A stretch of DNA of 64,000 nucleotides, taken from contig NC_086381.1 of assembly GCF_036588685.1 (NCBI RefSeq), forward strand, positions 63,433,436-63,497,435. The letters are read 5' to 3'. Positions 36,501 through 42,751 of this stretch are shown piece after piece. The position numbers were made by a program, and so were the translations under genes. The DNA comes from Mytilus trossulus (lineage: Eukaryota; Mollusca; Bivalvia; Mytilida; Mytilidae). The notes beneath the pieces are model-generated. The model had not been told where the DNA came from, searched no databases, and saw nothing but the letters and a program-made list of their open reading frames with translations. The number at the start of each line of letters is the position of its first letter. The stretch's first letter is position 1.

Positions 36501-36540
36501 TCCCCCGCCCCCATCGCCAGTGGCTAATTCTGATTGCTAG
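8457..36540 (+). CDS. LRP5/6: LRP5/6 (Arrow-type) Wnt co-receptor, partial gene of 15 exons
   Basis: This is a single-pass receptor that, in other animals, pairs with Frizzled to receive Wnt; its phosphorylated tail recruits Axin and GSK3. The fifteen exons sum to 4727 nt. After a 2-nt split codon they give exactly 1575 codons including the stop, and every junction is GT-AG with matching phase. Approximate residue map of the visible 1574 aa: propeller 1 at 1-264, EGF1 at 265-310, propeller 2 at 311-573, EGF2 at 575-612, propeller 3 to 876, EGF3 at 877-923, propeller 4 to about 1194, EGF4 at 1198-1234, LDLa repeats at 1240-1276 and 1279-1313, membrane span at about 1350-1370, tail to 1574. YWTD-type motifs recur through all propellers. 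The order propeller-EGF x4, then LDLa, then a PPPSP tail is diagnostic of LRP5/6 rather than LRP4 or LDLR. The exon with the start codon and signal peptide was not found. Vertebrate LRP5 and LRP6 are paralogues, so one pre-duplication symbol is used. Confidence 0.96.
8851..9511 (+). other. LRP5/6 intron with repeat fragments
   Basis: A fragment of the GCCAATGAGACAACTCTCC family lies at about 8985-9045. An imperfect inverted repeat lies at about 9204-9405 (TCTCGCTTGAG and CTCAAGCGAGA arms) and looks like a small decayed MITE. The tract before the acceptor has three copies of a GTTAACAG-like motif. Confidence 0.6.
9512..9912 (+). CDS. LRP5/6: LRP5/6 exon: C-terminal half of propeller 1
   Basis: It follows acceptor TTAACAG and ends before GTAAAT, with 1 nt of a split codon. 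It encodes [35 protein letters not shown] and [11 protein letters not shown], completing the first six-bladed propeller. From memory this segment is split over two exons in vertebrates, so it appears fused here. Propeller 1 is the main Wnt-, DKK- and sclerostin-binding surface in vertebrate orthologues. Confidence 0.95.
11552..12092 (+). repeat. Full-length dispersed repeat inserted in an older repeat
   Basis: This begins AGATATAGGAAGATGTGG and contains the GCCAATGAGACAACTC and GGGCCCCAAAATTAC modules. The flanking repeat (TTTATACTCAAT on the left, CTCTTTACCACC on the right) reads on across it, which defines its limits at about 540 bp. Shorter relatives are at 3759-3915, 8985-9045, 20462-20520 and 30393-30590. 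It has no terminal inverted repeat or open frame that I can see. I recognise it as common in mussel genomes. Confidence 0.65.
13490..14280. repeat. Degenerate tandem array, unit about 160-200 bp
   Basis: About five diverged units each carry CTTTGATATCTATA, then GCTAACCCAAGAACAATCA, then ACAGAAAAATAATTGTAAGC. Unit length drifts, so the array is old. Confidence 0.7.
15616..15753 (+). CDS. LRP5/6: LRP5/6 exon: EGF-like domain 1
   Basis: A 138-nt, phase 1-1 exon after TTTTACAG. It encodes [14 protein letters not shown], then [13 protein letters not shown] and KTC, giving the six cysteines of the EGF module that follows propeller 1. The donor GTAGGT at 15754 is the first of 21 positions spaced exactly 88 bp apart, because the last 74 nt of this exon plus 14 nt of intron form the unit of the adjacent minisatellite. 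Of the 21 donor positions this is the only one preceded by the complete EGF reading frame, so I chose it as the constitutive donor. Confidence 0.93.
15680..17550 (+). repeat. 88-bp exon-derived minisatellite with splice signals
   Basis: About 21 head-to-tail units of exactly 88 bp. Each unit is the last 74 nt of the EGF1 exon plus the first 14 nt of its intron. The donor position recurs at 15754 + 88n up to 17514 with no indel over 20 periods. GT is kept at 18 of 21 positions and lost at 16106 (TT), 16546 (GA) and 16810 (CT). Each unit also carries a pyrimidine-rich run ending CCCACAG, a candidate branch point (CACTCAT or GCTCAT) and a 39-nt segment between acceptor and donor that is open in the EGF frame. 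Confidence 0.95.
17551..17787. repeat. Dispersed repeat inserted in the 88-bp array
   Basis: Begins about TAAATTGAGAATGGAAAT and carries AGAGACAACAACCCGACC and TTCAGCTGGCCCCTAAAC. A relative lies at 21402-21715, and a reverse-strand fragment at 61310-61370. It splits the array, leaving a partial unit at about 17788-17885 in which the cysteine codon is changed to TTT. Confidence 0.75.
17886..18195 (+). other. LRP5/6 intron remainder
   Basis: AT-rich sequence leading to the acceptor TTTGTAG. Nothing notable. Confidence 0.5.
18196..18396 (+). CDS. LRP5/6: LRP5/6 exon: start of propeller 2
   Basis: The exon lies between TTTGTAG and GTAAAG and is phase 1-1. It encodes [28 protein letters not shown] and [13 protein letters not shown], nearly identical to the vertebrate LRP6 propeller 2 start. 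From memory the vertebrate counterpart is one exon of about 400 nt. Here a 2.6-kb intron splits it. Confidence 0.95.
18429..20402. mobile_element. TATACGACCGCA-family element, copy 1
   Basis: The left end reads TTTATACGACCGCA. Near the right end, TGCGGTCGTATAAA forms the inverted partner, followed by a short tail ending CATCTGG. Internally there are four direct units of about 160 bp (around 18591, 18751, 18911 and 19073), then about 130-180-bp units carrying AAGGGTCCAAAATTAAAC. No coding frame was found. Other copies are at 27177-29830 and 42752-46156. The transposition class is unclear. Confidence 0.75.
18486..18527. repeat. (GTC)14 trinucleotide microsatellite
   Basis: Fourteen uninterrupted GTC units near the left end of the element. 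The other copies have only short or broken GTC runs at the same place. Confidence 0.97.
20403..21037 (+). other. LRP5/6 intron with repeat fragments
   Basis: A fragment of the GCCAATGAGA family lies at about 20462-20520. A second dispersed family (CTTAAGTTTGTCTCAACC, AGTTATGTCCCTTTATAAC) lies at about 20600-20890 and also occurs at 11130-11550 and 45420-45700. Confidence 0.55.
21038..21233 (+). CDS. LRP5/6: LRP5/6 exon: propeller 2, second part
   Basis: The exon lies between TTTTTCAG and GTAGGT. It encodes [37 protein letters not shown] and [13 protein letters not shown]. It ends with GG of a glycine codon completed by the next exon. Confidence 0.95.
21402..21715. repeat. Dispersed repeat, longer relative of 17551-17787
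   Basis: Shares AAATTGAGAATGGAAATG, GACAACAACCCGACCA and TTCAGCTGGCCCCTAAAC, and continues into CTGACTTGGGACAGGCGCAA. That last module also occurs in the 11552-12092 repeat. Confidence 0.7.
22068..22318 (+). CDS. LRP5/6: LRP5/6 exon: propeller 2, third part
   Basis: The exon lies between TGTTACAG and GTAAGT. It encodes [38 protein letters not shown] and [11 protein letters not shown]. The YWTDWG blade motif and the WPNG/YWGD pair are standard for LRP propellers. Confidence 0.95.
22319..23051 (+). other. LRP5/6 intron, nothing notable
   Basis: AT-rich non-coding sequence; no repeat structure recognised. Confidence 0.5.
23052..23192 (+). CDS. LRP5/6: LRP5/6 exon: end of propeller 2
   Basis: A 141-nt phase 1-1 exon between ATTTCAG and GTAACG. 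It encodes [18 protein letters not shown], then a linker ending LVKIEG that leads into EGF2. The exon boundary differs from the vertebrate split of this region as I remember it. Confidence 0.94.
23193..23725 (+). other. LRP5/6 intron, nothing notable
   Basis: A short internal echo of the exon end (AGGGTAACATCTTTTTCAGG near 23332) resembles 23191-23210, suggesting a small local duplication. Otherwise plain. Confidence 0.5.
23726..24018 (+). CDS. LRP5/6: LRP5/6 exon: EGF2 and start of propeller 3
   Basis: The exon lies between TTCTAG and GTATGA and ends in phase 0. It encodes [25 protein letters not shown] and SKTC (EGF2), then [16 protein letters not shown] and [17 protein letters not shown], the first blade of propeller 3. 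Confidence 0.95.
24019..24588 (+). repeat. LRP5/6 intron with degenerate tandem repeat
   Basis: From about 24365 the phrase GTATTTAACTGTTGGATGAAATAA recurs four times in diverged form. It is an old short-period array. Confidence 0.55.
24589..24815 (+). CDS. LRP5/6: LRP5/6 exon: propeller 3, second part
   Basis: The exon lies between AATTGTAG and GTATGT. It encodes [42 protein letters not shown] and [14 protein letters not shown]. Its length (227 nt) and boundaries agree with the vertebrate exon as I remember it, a shared ancient intron pair. Confidence 0.95.
24816..26187 (+). other. LRP5/6 intron holding two inverted-repeat elements
   Basis: Besides the 25401-25856 element, a diverged copy of the CTGTGGATTCATTAT MITE family lies at about 25907-26095. 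The rest is AT-rich. Confidence 0.55.
25401..25856. mobile_element. MITE with perfect 8-bp target duplication
   Basis: 456 bp beginning AGGGTG and ending CACCCT, with partial inverted symmetry inward (AAAGGGG and CCCTTTT). It is flanked on both sides by CATTAAAG (25393-25400 and 25857-25864). Inside are several copies of a short motif around GTTGAACGTGAAATAA or TTGCACGTAAATAA in both orientations. No coding frame. An 8-bp duplication fits the hAT superfamily, but the ends are not classical hAT. Confidence 0.8.
26188..26372 (+). CDS. LRP5/6: LRP5/6 exon: propeller 3, third part
   Basis: A 185-nt exon between TTATCAG and GTATGT. It encodes [37 protein letters not shown] and IESANING. It ends with 1 nt of a glycine codon completed 3.7 kb downstream. 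Confidence 0.95.
26467..26892. mobile_element. AGGCC...GGCCT MITE, copy 1
   Basis: 426 bp with ends AGGCCCAAAAAAAATAT and ATATATTTTTTTTGGCCT, flanked by TA on each side. Subterminal CCTGTTTCCTGTTTCC on the left is matched by GCAGGAAACAG on the right. No coding. A second copy is at 29432-29710. Confidence 0.85.
28208..28398. repeat. Palindromic short tandem repeats inside copy 2
   Basis: Several units of about 37 bp centred on the near-palindrome ATTGCACAGTATTGCGCAAT. Copy 1 has fewer units at 19692-19785. Confidence 0.75.
28720..29303. mobile_element. Nested MITE with AAAGGAGTAGGGGC ends
   Basis: About 585 bp with inverted ends AAGGAGTAGGGGCAATAAGG and CCTTAATGCCCCTACTCCTT. The other two copies of the host element read AAAAGAAAATTTCTTCAAAC at this point with no insertion. 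No coding was found. Confidence 0.85.
29432..29710. mobile_element. Nested AGGCC MITE, copy 2
   Basis: 279 bp. The empty site in copy 1 reads CTATTTAATCACAATCC; here it reads CTATTTA, then the element, then TAATCACAATCC. That shows a TA target duplication. Internally it shares TTTCCTGTTTCC and GGAAGCAGGAAACAG with copy 1. Confidence 0.9.
30042..30245 (+). CDS. LRP5/6: LRP5/6 exon: end of propeller 3
   Basis: It follows a long T-tract ending TTTAG and precedes GTATGG. It encodes [36 protein letters not shown] and [11 protein letters not shown], closing propeller 3. It is phase 1-1. Confidence 0.94.
30246..30758 (+). other. LRP5/6 intron with dispersed repeat
   Basis: A copy of the GCCAATGAGACAACTCTC family occupies about 30393-30595, running through GGCCCCAAAATGACAAGTG. 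The rest is plain. Confidence 0.6.
30759..30899 (+). CDS. LRP5/6: LRP5/6 exon: EGF-like domain 3
   Basis: A phase 1-1 exon between TTTTACAG and GTAGGT. It encodes [30 protein letters not shown] and NKTCS. It carries the six EGF cysteines with the loop spacing of LRP5/6 EGF3. Confidence 0.95.
30957..31168. mobile_element. CTGTGGATTCATTAT MITE, intact copy
   Basis: About 212 bp bounded by TACTGTGAATTCATTTAT and ATGAATCCACAGTA; the outer TA on each side is the likely target duplication. Internal symmetry: TACCAATTTTCGTGG versus CCACGAAAATTGATA. The TA target fits Tc1/mariner-related non-autonomous elements. Confidence 0.85.
31169..32170 (+). other. LRP5/6 intron with dispersed repeats
   Basis: A repeat lies at about 31240-31470 (CCACCTATTATAGTAGAGGG), a relative of 892-1165. 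Fragments of another family (GAAACCCACAACC) lie near 31660-31790. No genes. Confidence 0.55.
32171..32385 (+). CDS. LRP5/6: LRP5/6 exon: start of propeller 4
   Basis: The exon lies between TATTTCAG and GTAAGT. It encodes [39 protein letters not shown] and [14 protein letters not shown]. The fourth blade motif is YWIE rather than YWTD, as is usual at this position in LRP5/6. Confidence 0.95.
32386..33172 (+). other. LRP5/6 intron with a MITE
   Basis: Apart from the element at 32571-32831, the intron is plain AT-rich sequence. Confidence 0.5.
32571..32831. mobile_element. GGCCATGG inverted-repeat MITE
   Basis: About 261 bp. The left arm GGCCATGGGAAAATAATTG and the right arm CAATTAATTTTCCATGGCC are inverted partners, continued inward by GGTTTCCCCTAAC versus TTAGGGGAAACC. 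A 22-bp A-tract lies at 32745-32766. The flanks read TAATAA and TAATTC, compatible with a TA target. Confidence 0.85.
33173..33372 (+). CDS. LRP5/6: LRP5/6 exon: propeller 4, second part
   Basis: The exon lies between TTTCCAG and GTAACT. It encodes [40 protein letters not shown] and [12 protein letters not shown]. It ends with GG of a glycine codon. Confidence 0.95.
33373..35000 (+). other. LRP5/6 intron with MITE and decayed repeats
   Basis: Contains the element at 33452-33879. A decayed dispersed repeat (GAACCTTCAGCAGGAAAACT, GACAATCCTGGTCAATTAAG) follows at about 33895-34110, with a related stretch at 34240-34370. The rest is plain. Confidence 0.55.
33452..33879. mobile_element. TTAA-flanked MITE (piggyBac-like) with nested repeat
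   Basis: Ends GGTGGTACCTAACAC and GTGTTAGATACCACC are inverted partners. Both are flanked by TTAA (33448-33451 and 33880-33883), the target duplication of piggyBac elements. Within it, about 33717-33860 is a second inverted-repeat unit bounded by CCCGTAGCCAGG and CCTGGCTACGGG. No transposase frame is present. Confidence 0.85.
35001..36540 (+). CDS. LRP5/6: LRP5/6 terminal exon: end of propeller 4, EGF4, two LDLa, TM, cytoplasmic tail
   Basis: A single 1540-nt exon after TTTTGCAG, ending in TAG at 36538-36540. It holds the rest of propeller 4 ([31 protein letters not shown]), EGF4 (35407-35517), LDLa1 (35533-35643, ending SDASDESNC), LDLa2 (35650-35754, ending DHSDEEHC), a membrane span (about 35863-35922) followed by KRK, and a tail of about 204 residues. 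Five PPPSP-like motifs lie at 36157-36171 (PPPSP), 36277-36294 (PPHTTP), 36406-36423 (PPCPTP), 36460-36471 (PPSP) and 36502-36519 (PPPPSP). In vertebrates these are phosphorylated by GSK3/CK1 and bind Axin. Also conserved are [21 protein letters not shown] and PCSTDVC. From memory vertebrates spread this region over about eight exons and have a third LDLa repeat. Here only a cysteine-bearing remnant (C-X5-C-X8-C-X4-C) precedes the membrane. Confidence 0.97.
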
Positions 36541-37740
36541 AGTTTGTTAGTATGTGTGTTGAGTGTTTGGTATGGGTGGGTGTTATAAGACTGAGTGTGT
36601 GTGTGTGTGTGCTTGTATGATACGGATGAAAGTGTTAAAACAATGTCAGCATTATCTAGATATATTGTTAGAACTTGTACTTGGCTTTATTTTTATGTTG
36701 TTTGATATAGATATATATTACATTTACAAATTGTATTCTAACAATTAATGAAGAATTTAATTACAATATTAGAAAACATTATTGAAAAATTCTGATGTTG
36801 AATTTTGACAGTGAACCAAAAAAATATTTAGGATATACATGTATAAATATGACATTTTAGTTAAACATGAGAAGGAAATTGGTTTTATGAAGTTCACCTG
36901 CATAACTGACAAAGTGCTCAAATTTAAGTTGTTAGGTGAGGTATAGGGGCAGGTTCTCTTTATAAAAAACTCTCTCTTCCTGTTTTTACATTGTGCTAGG
37001 TTTATAAGATATAATACTATTATTGTTAGGCCAGTTTGAAAAAGATTTCTAGATTCTCTATCCAACACTCTTTGAAATTGGCCCTGTTTTGATAATATCT
37101 TTTATTTTTTCATCAAAGTGGCTGAAGTTTGTTGCTTTAAAAAAAAATAGATGTATTCAGATTTACACTTTTGAATCGGTTTACTTTTATCTTTTTGGAT
37201 AATTTAGAATTTTCTAATTTTTTCTTGGTGTTATCTAAGGGAGATAACCAGAGAAAATTTTGGATTACAAAAATTCTTGTCTTTTAATGTAGTCAGAAAT
37301 TCTCTTGTGTGTTTTGATTATTGTTAAGTAATAATAATATATTTGTGTCAATTGTAAAAAAGTTAAATTTGGATTGTTAACTATTTTATCTACACATCTG
37401 ACTTCATGCTGCAAAAAAAAAAAGGAAACAATATTTTGCATATCCAAATTTAGAACTAGTTGAACGAGAATCTAGGAAATATTTTTTTATGGTCTCAATG
37501 CTACATATTGTAACATCATAATATTCATTGCAACACTTGTATCAGTTCACTTAATATTAGAAAACTGTGCTACCGCTTTACATGTATGTTAATTTTGGTG
37601 CTCAACATTTTTAGATATGGGCATTTTATAAACAAAAAAATAAAGCCATGTATTAGATGTTATTGTATAAAAATGATATTTATACAGTGTACAATATGTA
37701 TATAAAGGTCAAATGGTCAACAGTCACCAATCACTAATAC
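36541..37740 (+). other. LRP5/6 3' UTR and proximal downstream DNA
   Basis: AT-rich non-coding DNA after the stop codon. A short GT run lies at about 36594-36612. Candidate poly(A) signals AATAAA lie at 37639-37644 and further on at 38521-38526. No cleavage site can be chosen from sequence alone. Confidence 0.5.
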
Positions 37741-38270
37741 AAGATTTTTGCATTCACAAAGTTCCAAACATGCCAAATGTAATTATTGCATTCACAAAGT
37801 TTCAACAGTAATCAAGGCATTTTGAATCTTAACATTAAGCTTTCACAAAATTTCAAAGGTGAACAAAGCATTCACAAAGTTTCAAATGTAAAACAAAGCA
37901 TTCACAAAGTTTTAAATGTGAACATAGCATTCACAAAGTTTAAGATGTGAATATGGCATTCTCAAAGTTTTAGATGTGAAAATAGCATCCACAAAGTTTT
38001 AGATGTGAACATAGCATTCACAAAGTTTCAACTGTTAACATAGCATTCTCAAAGTTTAAAATGTGAACATAGCATTCACAAAGTTTAAAATGTTAACATA
38101 GCATTCTCAAAGTTTTAGATGTGAACATAGCATTCACAAAGTTTTAAATGTTAACAAGGCATTCACAAAATTTCAAAAGTGAATATATAGCATTCACAAG
38201 ATTTCAAATTTTACGTTAAGCATTCAAAACATTTCAAATTTGAACATAGCATTCACAGTCTGAAATGTAA
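37741..38270. repeat. 29-30-bp minisatellite downstream of LRP5/6
   Basis: About 17 imperfect units built on GCATTCACAAAGTTTTAGATGTGAACATA-like phrases (short core GCATTCACAAAGTTT). It may lie in the 3' UTR if a distal poly(A) site is used. Confidence 0.9.
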
Positions 38271-40620
38271 ACATTGTATTTATCATATTTATAAAATAAG
38301 AAAATAATATTTCAATTATTTCACATGTGAAAAGACAGTCCATTACTAACTATGAAAACTCCAAATTGACAAAGTGATCATTTTTGTTTTTCAAGGTTAA
38401 TAGTTGGTATGTTTTATTAAAATTAATGCTCTAACAGGCAACTTTACAGAAAAAATAATCTGAATTGCATTCTATATATTTGTATAGGGCTGATTTATAT
38501 GGGTCATTGATTATAGGGCAAATAAACTGTTTTGAACTGTAGGTCCTGTTGAATTAGATACACTAGGCTTCAATCTTAAAATTGTATCATTAATTGGTGA
38601 CTTTTGATCTGTGTACATTTTGTAGATAGAGCTATGTGTAACCAGGGCACAACTGCCAAAAATATCTTGTTGTTTTGAGTTGATTCATTAAGTTCATGAC
38701 CTTGTTAACCATTTTTTTTATGTGGAAATGGCAGAAATTTTATCTCCTTCATGTAATCGTGGTAATGTTGTGATAGGAGAAATAAAAAAAAATGGTACTA
38801 AAGACTTATGCTATTGCTAAATATATATATGTGTTTTAAGCTGGATGATTTCCTAAAAGGGATTGTTAATGTTATTCTATGAAATCCTATTTTTAAATCT
38901 CAAATTTATAAAATTACCGGTCATTCAGTATAAAAATCATTGTTTTGAATAATTGATTGTTTTGTTAATTTCAAATCATTGGTCTTGTGTCGGAAATACT
39001 TATTTGAAAAAGATAACAATCCCTTTTAAATTTTCGATGGTAGGAGTTTTCTTGTATCTCTTTTTCTATTCTCGATCTCGCTCCACTCTTTCTTCGTTTT
39101 GTTTTTGTTGTTTTGTGTTTGTTTACACAAAGGGAAGATTTCCCTTACGATTATAGAACTTTTTAAAAAGTTTCCAAATTTTTACTAGAAATACTTTTTT
39201 GTTATTGAGTTTTGAAATTTTTTATTGCATGCTGTTTGTAATCTTAAAAAGATTTAAAATGTTTTGAAGATTACACATTTTATGGAGCAAAGATGCCATT
39301 TTTCTTTTTTAATGAAAAAAAAATAGTAGTTTACAACAAATATTTATATATTTACAATTCTTAGAATTTGTTTTTGTGTGATACTTATTTTATATTGTGA
39401 TCGAAATACAAATTAGTGCTGAAAAATAACAATGGAAGGTTGTCATGCTTCATTTTTTTTATATGAGAAATATTTTGTTGTTTTATAAAATTTTTAGGTA
39501 CAATATTGTTACTGACTATTATTTTAAAGGTTGTTTTTGAAATTACCAGAATTGAGCTGCCAACATCTTAGGAAATGTAAAGACTTTCTGGGCCTTGGAT
39601 TATAAAAATTTACTCAATTCTCGAAAAATTTGTGCTGTAAAATCCAGTATTCTGATTGGTTAATTTCTAAGTCTAAGAATCGGTCTTGAAAGTTTAAAGA
39701 CCACAAGGCCTTATTATGACTTCATAGAAGACTTATTTCTTTGTTAAAACATTAAAACATCAAATAATTAAATTTTCCATGTCAGAGCATGGTTTCTTTT
39801 TTTAAGAATAACAAGTAATTTTGATAATGACTTTGCAAATGTCATCCTTAAAGTTCATGTAATATTTTCCACTGGACATTAAGAGAACTACAATCCATCT
39901 TTACATGATAAAATAGATAAAATAACAATGCCATAATTTATTGTTTACTGTATGCATTGTTAAAGAGTTGTGATTATTTTCTTCTAAGATTTTTTGTGAA
40001 ATAAGTTACTACATGTACAAAGATGTGGCTGTTGAATTCTGGGAAATGCTGTGCATTTAAAACCAAGTTTTAGAAACTTCTCTGTTTTGTTTTTTTTTAA
40101 TTGTGAAGGTTGACTATAAATGAACAATATATTGTGTGTGTTTAATTAATTTCATAAATAAAATAAAATACATGTATGAAGATGTCTATACATGTACCTC
40201 TACTTAATTATATAAGGTGAACAAAGTTTTAAAGTAACTCAGGAATTTTGTTTATGTAGCCCTGGAAAATTCTGTATCTGGAAATTGTTACAACATTGGT
40301 ATTTTATTCTTATATTCAAGGACATCTAAAGGTGTTTTAAAAAGGGGATAGGGGTGATAGATTTAGAGTACAGAATAAATTGTTCAGTTCAAATTTTGTT
40401 ATTTAAGGACATTTTTGTTTTGTTTCCTAAAATCATGAAAATGCTTGATGAGAAATTAATGTTAGAACTTCATTCAGTTTTATTGACATATATAATATGA
40501 CAAAATTTTATGTTATCTGTTGTATTCAATTTTATAACCTCCCTTTGAAAAGGTATGCTGGGTTAATAGTTTATATAAAAAGGTACTAATATTTTCTAGG
40601 GCTTCATAAGGTCATTATTC
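38271..40620. other. AT-rich intergenic DNA
   Basis: No genes or clear repeats, only homopolymer A and T runs and scattered AATAAA motifs. Confidence 0.55.
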
Positions 40621-40669
40621 AAATTGATTTGAATATTCATATCCACCTTATACTAGTAGATATTATAAT

Positions 40670-40866
40670 TTATATGAATATTCATGCTCAATTATCATGT
40701 GTTATATGAATATTCATGTTCAATAATTATCATTTGTTATATGAATATTCATGTTCAATAATTATCATTTGTTATATGAATATTCATATTCAATAATTTT
40801 CATTTGTTATATGAATATTCATGTTCAGAAATTATTATTTGTTATATGAATATTTATGTTCAGTCT
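40670..40866. repeat. 35-bp AT-rich tandem repeat with palindromic core
   Basis: About five and a half units of GTTATATGAATATTCATG plus CAATAATTATCATTT. The core ATGAATATTCAT is a perfect 12-bp palindrome. Confidence 0.9.
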
Positions 40867-42751
40867 CATCATTTAGTTTTATGTACAGATTTTTAAGACG
40901 AGAATTTGTTCTGTGTCATTGCTTTATTCATATTGTATGTTCTCTAGGTATGTGTTTATATACTATTTAAGGGGATACCCCAGATCTGATTTTGTGCTAT
41001 TTTTAATTAAACGGGTAAATGTAAATTTTTTAATTTAATTATCATCAGATCTGATGCAGTAGGAGGCTGGTTGTCATGTTGTGAATTTCAGACTCTAATT
41101 AGGGTTGATAATCAGGAAAATCATGATAGTATGAATGAAACTGGAGATTGTGGTGAAAATTTTAAGAATTTAATTAAAATTTAGGTTAAATTAAATTTAA
41201 GTCAAAATTTTAGATTTAACAAAACACTAGGTCAAATTAAATTCAATCCTAAGATTTAAGTCAATATTTTGAATTTTAACAAAGATTTAGGTAAAAATAT
41301 GGTATGAAGTATGCTTTAGTTTTTAACTAGATCAAATTCAAGCTAACATGTGGATAAAAATTGTGAAATGGTGAGTAAAAGTCAGATGTGAAGTCCACAG
41401 CTTATTTGTCTTTTTGGAAAGACAAAATCATTGAAGTTTTTAAATCTTTGTTATTTAACCAGTATATTTTGTAAAAATGAACTTTCTAAAGTATAAAAAA
41501 ATAATTGTTTAACAATAGACAAACCAGCCTTGTACTGTATATATCCCTACACTGGCCAGTAGAACTTCTACACACATGGTATATTCATTTAAAAGTTATT
41601 TTAGTTAAATTGGAAAAAAAGTTTAAAAAAATTGTTAGATGCATAATATCCAGAGTTGATACTCCAAAAATATAATATTTTGTTAGAAACGAAAAACGAA
41701 ACAAGTGGATTTTTTTATTTCCGACTAACCAACTCTATATTATAGATGATAGAGGAAGGAAACATGCATATTTTTTTATTGTTTTTTTTTTAACTCAAGT
41801 TTAGAAGGTATTTAAAAAATTGACATTTTAATATTTTTAAACATTTAATTGTAATCATTCACATTTCAATGGAAGATTTGTGTAAACCATTATGAATACC
41901 CAATTGCAGTCCAATGTTGACATTTGAAAAAAAATTAATTGATACATGTACAAATTTTCCAATTTTGTGGTATTATGTAGGTACATGTTTATTTGAATTT
42001 TTTCTATGGTTAACCATGTGTGTAGGGGTACCCAGTGTTTGTTAGCATGTAATGCTTGTTAATGTGCCTTATAAACTATGTGCTGTACTATACTGCTTAT
42101 CATATGGGCTATATAGAGCCAAAACAACAAATAAATAGAACAATATTATATCTTACGTTTTATTTTATCTTAGCACACAACAAATCAGTTGAAAATCACT
42201 CTTACTATTTTGCTGCCAAAGGTTGGTGGTTATCTCCATGTTCTCTGGCTCCCTCCACCAATAAAAAATTACCACCAAGTAGTTAAAAGTGGTGTTAAAA
42301 GTACTGTAAGTGGTGATAAACACCAATAATTAATCGCCCAGGACGATGTCTGGGTTTAAGGGCAATTGCTTACTCCACCAATACAAACTAACTAACATTA
42401 AATAGCAAATAGAACTGAAAGTGTCCAGTAATTAAAACACCAAAAATCTAAACCAAATGTTATGCGCTGTTTAATCAACAGCAGAATACATATGTTTGGA
42501 TGAGTCTAGTGTATGTGATCAATATATTTAACAATATTTACATTGATAAAACTGACCAAATGTGAACAATTTTAAACAACAGACATTATGAGTTTTGGGA
42601 ACTTTGGCAGATAGTTGTCCCATTGGAAATCATACCACATCTGTATATTTTTATATTGATTGCAGGGTTTGTTGCTTGTGCTGTGTGGATGCTGTAAGAT
42701 GTGTCCTTTTTCCTGTGTTTTTTGCTTGTTAGAGAGCTGTCTACTTATAGT
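40867..42751. other. AT-rich intergenic DNA
   Basis: No supported gene. Short open frames around 42056-42286 have no start context, motif or splice support. Confidence 0.5.
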
